Notes under the pieces: generated by a model
The model's input: the letters and a program-made list of their open reading frames with translations, nothing else
Databases searched by the model: none
What the model was told of the DNA's origin: nothing
Origin: Sphingobacteriales bacterium JAD_PAG50586_3
GTDB lineage: Bacteria; Bacteroidota; Bacteroidia; CAMBQF01
Assembly: GCA_023213195.1 (NCBI GenBank)
Contig: CP096135.1
Span: forward strand, 2,724,842-2,788,841
Direction: 5' to 3'
Length of the DNA: 64,000 nt
Shown here: positions 43,011-51,200 of the stretch, piece by piece
Layout of the letters: each line of letters begins with the position of its first letter
How positions within the stretch are numbered: position 1 is the stretch's first letter
Position numbers and translations under genes: made by a program

Positions 43011-45098
43011 TTGAATATAACTTTTGAATACCCCGCGTGGTTGATTATTGTATGTGTGCTGGCCGGCCTTGGCTATGCCTTTGCGCTGTATTATCGCGAT
43101 AAAGCTACAGCAGCTTTTGGTGTGTGGGCGCAGCGCAGCCTGTTTGCACTGCGCACGGTGGCGGTATTCTTTATATCATTACTACTGCTTGGCCTGCTAA
43201 TAAAAACCAGCGGCAAAGAGGTTGATAAGCCCATTATTGTTTTCGCGCAAGATAACTCGCAATCTATAGTTGGCGGTGCCGACTCTGCCTTCTATAAAAA
43301 AGAATATGCCGATAAGCTGAAAGACTTTTTTGAGAAGGTTGGCGACAAGTATGAGCTAAAGGTGTTAAGCTTTGGCGATGCGATTAAAGACACAGCGGGC
43401 TTTACATATAACGAGAAGCAGACCGACATGTCGGGCATGGTAGATGAGATACAAAACCGTTTTAGCAACCGCAACGTAGGGGCGGTTATTATAGCGTCAG
43501 ACGGTATCTTCAACCGCGGAAGCAGCCCTGTTTACGCGGCAGAGAAGTTAAACTTTCCGTTCTACACCATTGCCTTGGGCGATACAACGGTTAAAAAAGA
43601 TTTAGCCATAGCGGCGGTAAACTACAACCGCACGGTGTTTTTGGGCAACAGCTTTCCTGTAGAAGTGGTGGTTGATGCCAAGAAGCTTCGGGGTAAATCG
43701 TCTATATTAACAGTTAAAAAAGGCGACCAAACGGTGTTTACATCAAACGTAAACATACCTGCCGATGCGTATACTACAACGGTGCCCATTTTGCTTGATG
43801 CCAAAGAAACGGGCGTAAACCGCTACCGCATTGCGCTTAGCGTGGTAGAGGGCGAAACCAATGTTTATAATAACGTTACCGATATTTTTGTGAATGTATT
43901 GGATAGCCGCGAGAAGGTGCTGATACTGGCTAACAATCCACACCCCGATATTGCAGCCCTTAAAAACGCTATAGAAAGTAACGAGAATTACGAGGTAGAA
44001 GTGGCCCTGGGCAGCGATTTTACAGGTGCATTGGCGGGCTACAGCCTGGTTATTATGCACCAGCTGCCATCTAACGGAAACATGGCTACCCGCTTTATTG
44101 ATGAAATTACGGCCAAGCAACTGCCTGTGCTGTATATTTTAGGCGGGCAAACCAATACCATACAGTTTAATAAACTTGCGGCAGGTCTTAGCATTACGGG
44201 TAACCGTTCTGGCTCTGTTAACGATGTGCAGTTGACCGTAGCACCTAACTTTTCGTATTTTACTTTAAGTGATGAAACCCGCAAGGCGTTGCCGCTGTTT
44301 CCGCCGCTGCAGGCCCCTTACGGAACGTACGGTACTACAACATCGGCAGCGGTGTTGGGCTACCAGCAAATAGGCACCATTAAAACCGAAAACCCCTTAG
44401 TGGTTTTTAACGAGGTTAACGGCAAACGCACTGGCGTTATTGCCGGCGAGGGTGTATGGCGTTGGAGGTTGGAAGATTTCCAAAACAACCAAAACCACAA
44501 CATTTTTAACGAGGTGGTAACCAAGGTGGTGCAATACCTATCGGTTAAAGAGGATAAGAGCTATTTCCGTGTAAGTGGCAAAACCATTTTTAACGAGAAT
44601 GAGCCTGTTATTTTAGATGGCGAACTGTACAACCAAAGCTATGAGTTGGTTAACACCCCCGATGTGGATGTTACTATTACCGATGGCAACGCCAAAAGCT
44701 ATAACTACCGCTTTAGCAAAACCAGCAATGCCTACCGCCTAAACGCGGGGCAACTGCCTCCGGGTGAATATAAATACTCTGCACGCACCAAGCTGGGCGA
44801 TAAAACGTACGCCAAGGCAGGCTCTTTTAGCATTGCCGCCATTAAGGTAGAGCTTACCAATACCGTCGCCGACCACCGCCTATTGTATACTTTAGCCCAA
44901 AAGAAAGGTGGCAAAATGTACTACCCTAAACAGCTTGATAATCTGCTGGAGGACCTTAACAAGCGTGAAGATATCAAACCGGTATCGTACACCCAAAAGC
45001 GCCTTGACGACCTTATTAACCTGCGCTGGATATTCTTTATCCTGCTTGGCCTATTGGCTATTGAGTGGTTTATAAGGAAGAGGAATGGGGCTTATTAG
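43011..45098 (+). CDS. VWA-like membrane protein
   Basis: A 695-residue protein. Membrane segments are at about 9-27, 46-65 and near the C-terminus (about 672-688, RWIFFILLGLLAIEWFIRKR). The periplasmic or cytoplasmic domain begins IIVFAQDNSQSIVGG, where D81-x-S83-x-S85 is a MIDAS-like metal site, and NVGAVIIASDGIFNRGSSP is the second VWA strand. A later Ig/ligand region (FNENEPVILDGELYNQSYEL) and a GATase-like middle are seen in the same Bacteroidota family. It starts with TTG. Function unknown; metal-dependent protein interaction expected. Confidence 0.78.
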   Translation: MNITFEYPAWLIIVCVLAGLGYAFALYYRDKATAAFGVWAQRSLFALRTVAVFFISLLLLGLLIKTSGKEVDKPIIVFAQDNSQSIVGGADSAFYKKEYADKLKDFFEKVGDKYELKVLSFGDAIKDTAGFTYNEKQTDMSGMVDEIQNRFSNRNVGAVIIASDGIFNRGSSPVYAAEKLNFPFYTIALGDTTVKKDLAIAAVNYNRTVFLGNSFPVEVVVDAKKLRGKSSILTVKKGDQTVFTSNVNIPADAYTTTVPILLDAKETGVNRYRIALSVVEGETNVYNNVTDIFVNVLDSREKVLILANNPHPDIAALKNAIESNENYEVEVALGSDFTGALAGYSLVIMHQLPSNGNMATRFIDEITAKQLPVLYILGGQTNTIQFNKLAAGLSITGNRSGSVNDVQLTVAPNFSYFTLSDETRKALPLFPPLQAPYGTYGTTTSAAVLGYQQIGTIKTENPLVVFNEVNGKRTGVIAGEGVWRWRLEDFQNNQNHNIFNEVVTKVVQYLSVKEDKSYFRVSGKTIFNENEPVILDGELYNQSYELVNTPDVDVTITDGNAKSYNYRFSKTSNAYRLNAGQLPPGEYKYSARTKLGDKTYAKAGSFSIAAIKVELTNTVADHRLLYTLAQKKGGKMYYPKQLDNLLEDLNKREDIKPVSYTQKRLDDLINLRWIFFILLGLLAIEWFIRKRNGAY

Positions 45099-45160
45099 GT
45101 GTTAGTTGCCGGTTCCCAGTTCCCAGTAGTTAGTAGTTAGAAAAAATAAGATGTTGCGAA

Positions 45161-45184
45161 GTCATCCCTGCGAAAGCAGGGATC
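45161..45184 (+). repeat. GTCATCCC-headed palindrome
   Basis: GTCAT followed by CCCTGC-GAAA-GCAGGG. Same head and size as the copy at 35947 but with a different stem. Confidence 0.65.
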
Positions 45185-45208
45185 TCCTACGTTGCTAATC
45201 CGGAAACC

Positions 45209-45263
45209 ACTCTCCCTTTATAAAGCCTATAGTGCTGACCGCAGCGTCAGTAGGGGGAGGAAT
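45209..45263 (-). repeat. Class-2 hairpin element
   Basis: On the minus strand: TTCCTCCCCCTA, hairpin CTGAC / GTCAG (loop GCTGCG, 45235-45250), CACTATAGGCTTTATAAAGGG and GAGAGT. It directly follows the CTTTGCGTTTA end of an array-unit remnant, as the 47-kb copy follows CTCTGCGGTTA. Confidence 0.65.
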
Positions 45264-45320
45264 TTAAACGCAAAGTACACAAAGGCCTTCGCGTTGCTAA
45301 GGCTGAGCGCAGAGGAAGTC

Positions 45321-45376
45321 AATCGTCATTCCCGCGCAGGCGGGACTACAAGCTTTGCTATGCAAAGTGCAGAGCT
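45321..45376 (-). repeat. 56-bp dispersed repeat, inverted partner of 41774-41829
   Basis: Reads on the plus strand CGTCATTCCCGCGCAGGCGG followed by ACTACAAGCTTTGC and TATGCAAAG. See the partner entry. The stem TCCCGC / GCGGGA replaces TCCTGC / GCAGGA with pairing kept. Confidence 0.8.
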
Positions 45377-45405
45377 AAAAATCTCAGCGAACGGAAATGT
45401 ATTTA

Positions 45406-45439
45406 ATGGTCGGTGACGCTTTGCTTTAACACCGACCAT
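45406..45439 (+). repeat. 10-bp perfect hairpin
   Basis: ATGGTCGGTG pairs perfectly with CACCGACCAT across a 14-base loop. No T-run follows, so it is not a standard terminator. Confidence 0.55.
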
Positions 45440-45457
45440 GGTGTGAATATGAATGGA

Positions 45458-45481
45458 AGTTGGCGCTTTGAAACGCCAACT
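45458..45481 (-). repeat. 8-bp hairpin at gene end
   Basis: AGTTGGCG pairs with CGCCAACT around CTTTGAAA, and the 10-bp palindrome CTAGATCTAG follows. It is 25 bases past the stop of the AT-rich orphan gene and may shape its transcript end, though no T-run follows. Confidence 0.5.
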
Positions 45482-45505
45482 AGATCTAGCAATATCAAAT
45501 AAATA

Positions 45506-46638
45506 TTAGCTACTTAAAGGTTCAGTTATCACTTCTTTTGAACTATAATATTTAATTTCTCTCAAGTAACTTAGAAATAGAAATAATGAGGACTGCATTC
45601 TTTTATTAATGAATAATTTGTCATCTTCTTTAGAAATGTAACCTTCTTTTATCATTTTACGAATAGCATATCTGTTATCAGTTATATCAGTAAAGTTGAT
45701 TGCTCCCGAATTAAAAATATTTTTCTTTCGGTTCTCTTTTTCTTCCTCTTCCATGTGAGTATATATTTCGTTGAGTATATCTTCATTTTCTAATAAATCA
45801 CCATAACTTAATAAATATTCAACACCATTATCAATAAAACTTTGGAATATTACATCATCCATTTTATTATAGTCGTATTTCTCGGAATCCTTAAATTGAA
45901 AAACAGCTTTTTTCTTTTTCTTTTTTCATTGTATTCTGTTATTCCAATAGTTATAGATATTGCTAGGCCTAATATTATAAAACCAACCAATGTGTATGCA
46001 AGTAAACGTATTATTTGAGTAATAATATTTCCGCCAAAGGTTGTTTTCCAAAATGAATATTGTTCCTTAGATTCTTCAATCGATGTTACTGGTATTTCTT
46101 TAATACCAGCAATTTTACCTGTTGATTGAATTTTTGGGGTTTGATTTTTATTATATAATACAAGCAGTTTTACATTGAAGAAGTCTCCAGGTTCGATAAT
46201 TATTTCATTGAAAAATATTGTGCCTGAAGAATCTAATTTGACAATTAGATTCTTCTTGATATAATCACTGCCAGTTAAAATTATTTCTGGTTTTTCAACT
46301 ATTTTTCCATCTTTTACTATTATTCCTAGTGGATCATTATCATCATAATAGTTTTTTAAAATACTTTCGTTGCCTGAATTTACAACTCGAATATTTATTA
46401 TTCTTAAGCTTTGATTGGTTGTTTTTAGACTAGTACTATCATAAGTTATATCTAATTTTGAAACATCAGCATTAATATCTAAAACATTAGTATTAGCGAG
46501 TATCTCATAATCTAGTTTTGTGACTTTTTCCGGAATGATAAATACATATATAGAGATTAACGCACTTATAAGTCCTATTAATCCGACAAAAATTTGTACT
46601 ACAAGTTTGGTTGTTATTTTACTCTGTATTTTATTCAT
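45506..46638 (-). CDS. AT-rich orphan membrane protein with C-terminal helical domain (one frameshift)
   Basis: About 377 residues when joined. Membrane segments at about 12-33 and 208-232 enclose a beta-rich extracytoplasmic domain (LRIINIRVVNSGNESILKNY, LIVKLDSSGTIFFNEIIIEP). The A-rich stretch near 45905-45925 hides a frameshift: the upstream frame ends FNLRIPRNTTIIKWMM-stop, whereas the shifted frame reads AVFQFKDSEKYDYNKMDDVI and continues to 45506. The C-terminal part (DNRYAIRKMIKEGYISKEDD) is winged-helix-like. The gene is clearly more AT-rich than its neighbours and is walled in by repeats, suggesting acquisition. If not joined, it is two overlapping ORFs (45850-46638, 45506-45862). 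Confidence 0.6.
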
Positions 46639-46716
46639 CTAGTTGTTTTTAATAATTCAAAATTACATGTATGCTTTTCCAAAATCAATTTTAGTTTTAA
46701 ACACAATCTAATAATC

Positions 46717-46748
46717 TTGACAATAGGGTAGGGGTGGTTGTATCTTTG
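46717..46748 (+). promoter_or_regulatory. Orphan Bacteroidota-type promoter
   Basis: TTGACA, 18 bases, TATCTTTG: the same boxes and spacing as the promoter at 16447-16478. It points away from the AT-rich gene toward the solo array-type repeat and the gene at 47230. Confidence 0.65.
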
Positions 46749-46946
46749 TATAATTAGTGGCGAAGTGGTTAAGTGGCCTGTGGCAAAGTTCTGTTTATCC
46801 TCAAACTACTAGTCATAAATTAAACCAACACACAACTATTTGCTATGCTGCACTTCGTCTACGCTCAGTATGACCATCCCATTGATTCAACTCGAAATCA
46901 TTTTTACTTAAAGTATTGGTTTAAGTCGAGCGCAAAATAGAATTTA

Positions 46947-47187
46947 TGAAAACGATGTTATTAGCTACATACTCTTAGAGAATGAAAAATGAAAAACGAG
47001 AAATTAAAAATGGAAAACGACTCTGTGTCCTCTGCGTATTGCTTTGCGTTCTCTGCGGTTATTAATTATGATAACCACCCCGGCACTGCGTGCCACCCCT
47101 CCTTAAAAAGTAGGGGAGTTCAAATCCGCGAAACCGACATCATTAGCTATGCCAAAGGCATCCCTTTGGGACACGCTGTAGGCGTTT
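46947..47187 (+). repeat. Solo, interrupted copy of the 125-bp array unit
   Basis: Left boundary GAAAACGATGTTATTAGCTA then CATACTCTTAGAG matches array unit 1 (GAAAACGATGTGATTAGCTA). Head AAAAATGAAAAACGAGAAAT and core CTCTGTG...CTCTGCGGTTA follow. A class-2 element (47075-47118) sits inside, then CCGCGAAACCGACATCATTA, then TAGCTA, then the hairpin pair TGCCAAAGGCATCCCTTTGG-GA, then CACGCTGTAGG. Without the inserts the order is that of an array unit. Confidence 0.75.
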
Positions 47188-47189
47188 AG
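46989..47189 (+). CDS. Micro-ORF of the solo copy, extended by inserted elements (66 aa)
   Basis: Starts MKNEKLKMEN like array ORFs 2-4, then AYCFAFSAVINYD in place of LCVLCDGLVYFVV, then residues coded by the class-2 element (HPGTACHPSLKSRGV), then IRETDIISYAKGIPLGHAVG, where DIISY matches DVISY of array ORF 1. The frame stays open through both inserts. It may be a decayed relic rather than a gene. Confidence 0.3.
   Translation: MKNEKLKMENDSVSSAYCFAFSAVINYDNHPGTACHPSLKSRGVQIRETDIISYAKGIPLGHAVGV
47075..47118 (+). repeat. Class-2 hairpin element nested in a repeat unit
   Basis: CCACCCC, hairpin GGCA / TGCC (loop CTGCG, 47082-47094), ACCCCTCCTTAAAAAGTAGGGG and AG. Nearest relative is 36057-36100. 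Confidence 0.75.
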
Positions 47190-47229
47190 AAAGGTTAAAC
47201 TATGTTGGCTTAAATGCCGTAGAATGGGT

Positions 47230-47991
47230 ATGAAAAAACTAGTGTTGCTGTGCTTGCTGTATGTGTTTGTAGGTAATGTATATGGTCAAAGAATGGTTGA
47301 GCATTCTGATAGTGCGTTTAAAGTGGGGCCGTCGCCTGAGTTTGCTGATCGTCAATTTAAAAACCAAATAAGGCTTTGGCTAGATACTACGTTTGTGCCA
47401 ATATTAGATTCGCTGCATTTGAAGGTGAAAGGTTTGCCGGGCGAAAGTTCAAGAGTGAAGATATTTGCTTTTAATAACAATAAAGTAATGCCCATTAAAA
47501 TGTTTGATAATGTAGAATATGGAGGGGCAACAGTAAACATCAGGAACGATTCGTTAGAGGTTTTTGTTAGTGTTTCATTTCCTAATATGCGTTTTATAAA
47601 TATGTTAATGACAAGCCCTATTCCTGTAAATAAACTAACCATTAGCAGCGCCCAATTATATAATTTTGATAGTAAAGAGGAGTGGTTTTCATTAAATAGA
47701 AAAGATAGGTTTAGCAGGGAAGTTGATATTAAAATAAAAGATTGGGAGTTGAAGTTTGATACTTTCCCCGGGTACATAGATACAATACCATCTTACCCCG
47801 AGAGGTTTGATATTAATGGCAGCATAACTTTTACAACAGAACCTATATACTACCACAAAAAACTAAAACAAAGAAAAGGCGAGCCTTGCAGTATAAGGGT
47901 TAGGATATATTTTAAAACGCGCCGAGCCATACTCAATGATAAGTACACTTGGGATGATGATGGTAATATAATCCGCATAAACAAAAACTAA
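47230..47991 (+). CDS. Secreted protein of unknown function
   Basis: A 253-residue protein. MKKLVLLCLLYVFVGNVYGQ is a clear signal peptide, which favours the ATG at 47230 over 47224. The rest is beta-rich with no recognised domain: FKNQIRLWLDTTFVPILDSL, YGGATVNIRNDSLEVFVSV, DVDIKIKDWELKFDTFPG-like and the basic C-terminal CSIRVRIYFKTRRAIL. GC is a little lower than in the neighbouring ABC genes. It stands alone between repeats and the ABC gene. Confidence 0.65.
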   Translation: MKKLVLLCLLYVFVGNVYGQRMVEHSDSAFKVGPSPEFADRQFKNQIRLWLDTTFVPILDSLHLKVKGLPGESSRVKIFAFNNNKVMPIKMFDNVEYGGATVNIRNDSLEVFVSVSFPNMRFINMLMTSPIPVNKLTISSAQLYNFDSKEEWFSLNRKDRFSREVDIKIKDWELKFDTFPGYIDTIPSYPERFDINGSITFTTEPIYYHKKLKQRKGEPCSIRVRIYFKTRRAILNDKYTWDDDGNIIRINKN

Positions 47992-48058
47992 CATTAACAC
48001 TCTCATAACTGATAACAGGGAAGGGGCAACCGCCCACTGAAACCACTATATTAGCAAC

Positions 48059-49802
48059 ATGAACATTACACCCGTATTGGATATTCGTAACCTGTCGGTA
48101 GATTTTGCCGGGCAGGGCGAGGTGTTGCGGGTGGTAAATAACATCAGCCTTACTGTTAACCCCGGTGAAACGGTTGGTTTGGTGGGCGAGAGTGGTTCGG
48201 GTAAGTCGGTAACTTCCTTAGCGGTTATGCAGCTTTTGCAAAAGCCTTCGGGGCGTATTGCTGAGGGAGAAATCCTTCTTAATATAAACGGCACTCAAAC
48301 CGATTTGGTAAAGCTGAAAGAGGAAGAAGTGCGCCGCTACCGTGGCAAGCACATGGCTATGATTTTTCAGGAGCCTATGACATCGCTAAACCCGGTGTTG
48401 ACCTGCGGCTACCAGGTGGCAGAGGCGTTGATGCTGCACGAGGGGCTGAATAAAAAGCAGGCCCGCGAGCGTTGCATTGAGTTGTTTGACCATGTGAAGC
48501 TACCCCGGCCACAAGCCATATACGATGCCTATCCGCACCAACTGTCGGGCGGGCAAAAGCAGAGGGTGATGATTGCCATGGCAATATCGTGCAAGCCGCA
48601 ATTGCTTATTGCCGATGAGCCTACTACGGCGCTTGATGTTACGGTGCAGAAGTCTATAATAGAACTGCTGGGCCGCCTGCAACAGGAGTATGGTATGGGC
48701 ATTATATTTATCAGTCACGACCTTGGTGTGGTATCTGATATTGCCAGTCGTGTTGCGGTTATGTACAAAGGCAAAATGGTGGAAAATGCCACCGCTGCCG
48801 ATATATTTAAGAACCCCCAACACCCCTATACCAAAGGGTTGTTGGCTTGCCGCCCCCAATGGATAAGCGCCTGACAAGGCTGCCTGTTGTAGGCGATTTT
48901 ATGTTGACCGACACCGAAGGCCGCTTTACCGAAACAGGGTTGACTGTTGATGGAATACGCGCTACCCTTGCGGTTGACGATAGTGCTGTGCGTGCGCAAA
49001 GCGAAGCTATTGCCCAAGGCGATGTGCTGCTGAAAGTGGAAAACCTGAAGGTGTATTACCCCATTAAAAGGGAGTGTTTGGTCGCGTTACCGACCATGTA
49101 AAGGCGGTAGACGATGTTAGCTTTAATGTATATAAAGGGGAAACCCTTGGCTTGGTGGGGGAATCGGGCTGTGGAAAAACAACCCTGGGGCGTACCGTTT
49201 TGCGGTTGTTAGAAGCCACCAGTGGCAGTGTGCATTTTGATGGGAAGGATATACTGGCTCTTTCAACCGGCGATATGCGCCGCCTGCGCAGGGAGATGCA
49301 GATTATATTCCAGGACCCTTATTCGTCGCTAAACCCGCGGTTAACCATTGGCCACGCCATTAGTGAGCCGATGCTGGTGCATAAGCTATGCGACGCTAAA
49401 ACAGCGAAGGCAAGAACGTTAGATTTGCTGGAGAAAGTGGGCTTAAAAGCCGAGCATTATAACCGTTACCCGCATCAGTTTAGCGGTGGGCAAAGGCAGC
49501 GGGTGTGCATAGCGCGTGCCTTGGCCCTCAACCCTAAGTTTATTGTGTGCGATGAGTCGGTATCTGCATTGGATGTATCGGTACAGGCACAGGTGCTAAA
49601 CCTGCTAAACGACCTGAAGAAAGACTTTGGATTTACCTACATATTTATTACACACGATATGAGTGTTGTCCGCTTTATGGCCGACCGTATTATGGTAATG
49701 AACAAAGGCAAAATAGAAGAGCTGGGTTTTACAGCTGATGTATTTGCCAAGCCCGAAAGCCAGTACACACAGAAGTTGATTGATGCGATACCGGGGGTGT
49801 AA
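48059..49802 (+). CDS. Fused peptide-type ABC transporter ATPase (DppD-DppF-like; two frameshifts)
   Basis: About 581 residues when joined, with two complete ATPase domains. Half 1: Walker A GESGSGKS, signature LSGGQKQR, Walker B LLIADEPTTALD. Half 2: GESGCGKTT, FSGGQRQR, FIVCDESVSALD. Both carry the oligopeptide/dipeptide C-terminal extension (HPYTKGLLACRP; ESQYTQKLIDAIPG). Breaks: near 48857 (C5 should be C6, restoring CRPPMDKRLTRLPVVG) and near 49070 (G3 should be G4, restoring IKRGVFGRVTDHVKAVDDVS). Permease and binding-protein genes are not in the window. One-chain double ATPases of this type are common in Bacteroidota. Confidence 0.9.
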
Positions 49803-49848
49803 ATTGTCTGAACCGCAGATTAATTGTGATTAAGGGATTAGTATGATT

Positions 49849-50991
49849 TTAACCCCTTAATTTTATAATTGCTTCTGATAATAATAAAGCAGTTTGTTCA
49901 ATTTCCTCCTCAGTTGTAAACCTACCAATACTTAGCCGGAGGGAAGAATAGGCTTGTTCTTCTGTTAGGCCCATAGCCATGAGCACATGGCTGGGTTGGG
50001 GTAGGGCAGAAGTGCAGGCAGAGCCGGTAGCCATTGCCAGTTGCGGCACACGGGTTATCAGCTTCTCCGACTTTATGCCCTCTATTTGTATATTAAGGGT
50101 ATTGGGTAAACGGTTGTGGATATCGCCATTAATTGAGATGCCACCAATGGCTAATAGTTCTTTCTCAAGTTTGTTAAGTAGGTCGTAAGTTCCAGTCCCG
50201 TCCAGTCTGGTGGCTAATTCTGCCGCAGCACCAAGTCCTACAATACCAGGGACATTAAGCGTACCTGAGCGTAAGCCGTTTTCGTGCCCGCCACCATCAA
50301 TCTGGGGTATTAGAGCTACCCTTGGGTTTTTACGGCGTACGTAAATAGCGCCTACTCCCTTAGGTCCGTAAAACTTATGGGCCGATAGTACCAGCATGTG
50401 TATGTTGTCTTTAATAACATCAACCGGAACTTTGCCAATGGCCTGGGTAGAGTCGCAAATAAATACCAGGTTATGGTCGGTGGCAATTTGCCCAATTTCG
50501 GCTACGGGGTGCAAAACGCCCGTTTCGTTATTGGCATACATAAGGCAAATGCCTATGGTTGTGGCTTTAATAGCGGCTTTTAGCTCGTTTAAATTTATAC
50601 CTCCAAATGGGTCAACACTCAGATAGGTAATTTCTGTCCCTTGCTTTTCCAGCCTGTGGCAAACATCTAAAACAGCCTTATGCTCTGTTTTACAGGTAAT
50701 TAGGTGATTGCCTTTTTTGCTGTATGCTTCGGCAAGGCCTTTTAAGGCCAGGTTGAGCCCTTCGGTACTGCCAGAGGTGAAGTAAACCTCCTGCTCTGTA
50801 GCATTAATAAGGGTTGCAACCTGTTGGCGTGCATGTTTAACCGCATCGGCAGCTTGCCATCCAAAATTGTGAGAGTTGCTGGCCGCATTACCAAATTTAT
50901 GGGTAAAATAAGGCAGCATGGTTTCTAATACCCTAGCATCTACAGGTGTTGTAGCGTTATAATCTAAATATATGGGTTGTTGTAGGGGCAT
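49849..50991 (-). CDS. Cysteine desulfurase (NifS/IscS family)
   Basis: A 380-residue PLP enzyme that takes sulfur from cysteine as a persulfide, for Fe-S clusters or tRNA thiolation. YLDYNATTPVDARVLE, FTSGSTEGLNLALKG, MYANNETGVLHPV and VLSAHKFYGPKGVGAIYVRR (PLP lysine) are present, and the mobile-loop Cys is in ATGSACTSALPQPSHVL. IscU or thiI/mnmA partners are not nearby, so the sulfur acceptor is unknown. Confidence 0.92.
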   Translation of the reverse strand: MPLQQPIYLDYNATTPVDARVLETMLPYFTHKFGNAASNSHNFGWQAADAVKHARQQVATLINATEQEVYFTSGSTEGLNLALKGLAEAYSKKGNHLITCKTEHKAVLDVCHRLEKQGTEITYLSVDPFGGINLNELKAAIKATTIGICLMYANNETGVLHPVAEIGQIATDHNLVFICDSTQAIGKVPVDVIKDNIHMLVLSAHKFYGPKGVGAIYVRRKNPRVALIPQIDGGGHENGLRSGTLNVPGIVGLGAAAELATRLDGTGTYDLLNKLEKELLAIGGISINGDIHNRLPNTLNIQIEGIKSEKLITRVPQLAMATGSACTSALPQPSHVLMAMGLTEEQAYSSLRLSIGRFTTEEEIEQTALLLSEAIIKLRG

Positions 50992-51200
50992 TTATAGTAC
51001 AAATGTAGCTATACCGTGCTTAACTGTAGCATGTTATATTTTAACCTGAGTACCAAGTATTTTTAAATACAATTGATTATCAGTTAGTTATGATAATTGT
51101 TAGTTAAAGTGCTAATAACTCAATGTTAGAACTTGCATAAATGGAAAATTCTTCCTAATTTGCTAAGATTATATACAAATCACAACCCTTTGATTTGCGG

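Larger units (their letters stand above)
45099..45505. other. Repeat-dense intergenic region
   Basis: 407 bases without a gene. In order: GTCATCCC palindrome (45161-45184), class-2 element in minus orientation (45209-45263), a remnant of the array unit in minus orientation (about 45258-45315: CTTTGTGTACTTTGCGTTTA on the minus strand), the inverted 56-bp repeat (45321-45376) and two hairpins (45406-45439, 45458-45481). Confidence 0.7.
46639..47229. other. Intergenic region with solo array-type repeat
   Basis: About 590 bases without a conventional gene: orphan promoter (46717-46748), about 200 bases with no recognised feature, then the solo repeat unit with its nested elements (46947-47187). 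Confidence 0.65.

Noticed and set aside
41774..45376. Inverted 56-bp repeats as ends of a composite transposon
   Set aside because: The DNA between them holds ordinary chromosomal genes (fabG, VWA-like) and no transposase, and the repeats are of the common dispersed palindrome type.
45192..45416. 74-residue plus-strand ORF in the repeat-dense spacer
   Set aside because: It runs across a class-2 element, an array-unit remnant and the 56-bp repeat. Its residues are explained by the repeats and no family is recognisable.
45850..46638. Two separate genes at 45506-45862 and 45850-46638
   Set aside because: The shifted frame through the A-rich run gives a continuous reading (AVFQFKDSEKYDYNKMDDVI), so one frameshifted gene is more likely. 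This is not certain.
47352..47777. 141-residue minus-strand ORF inside the secreted-protein gene
   Set aside because: The plus-strand gene has a signal peptide and plausible composition; the antisense frame is a shadow.
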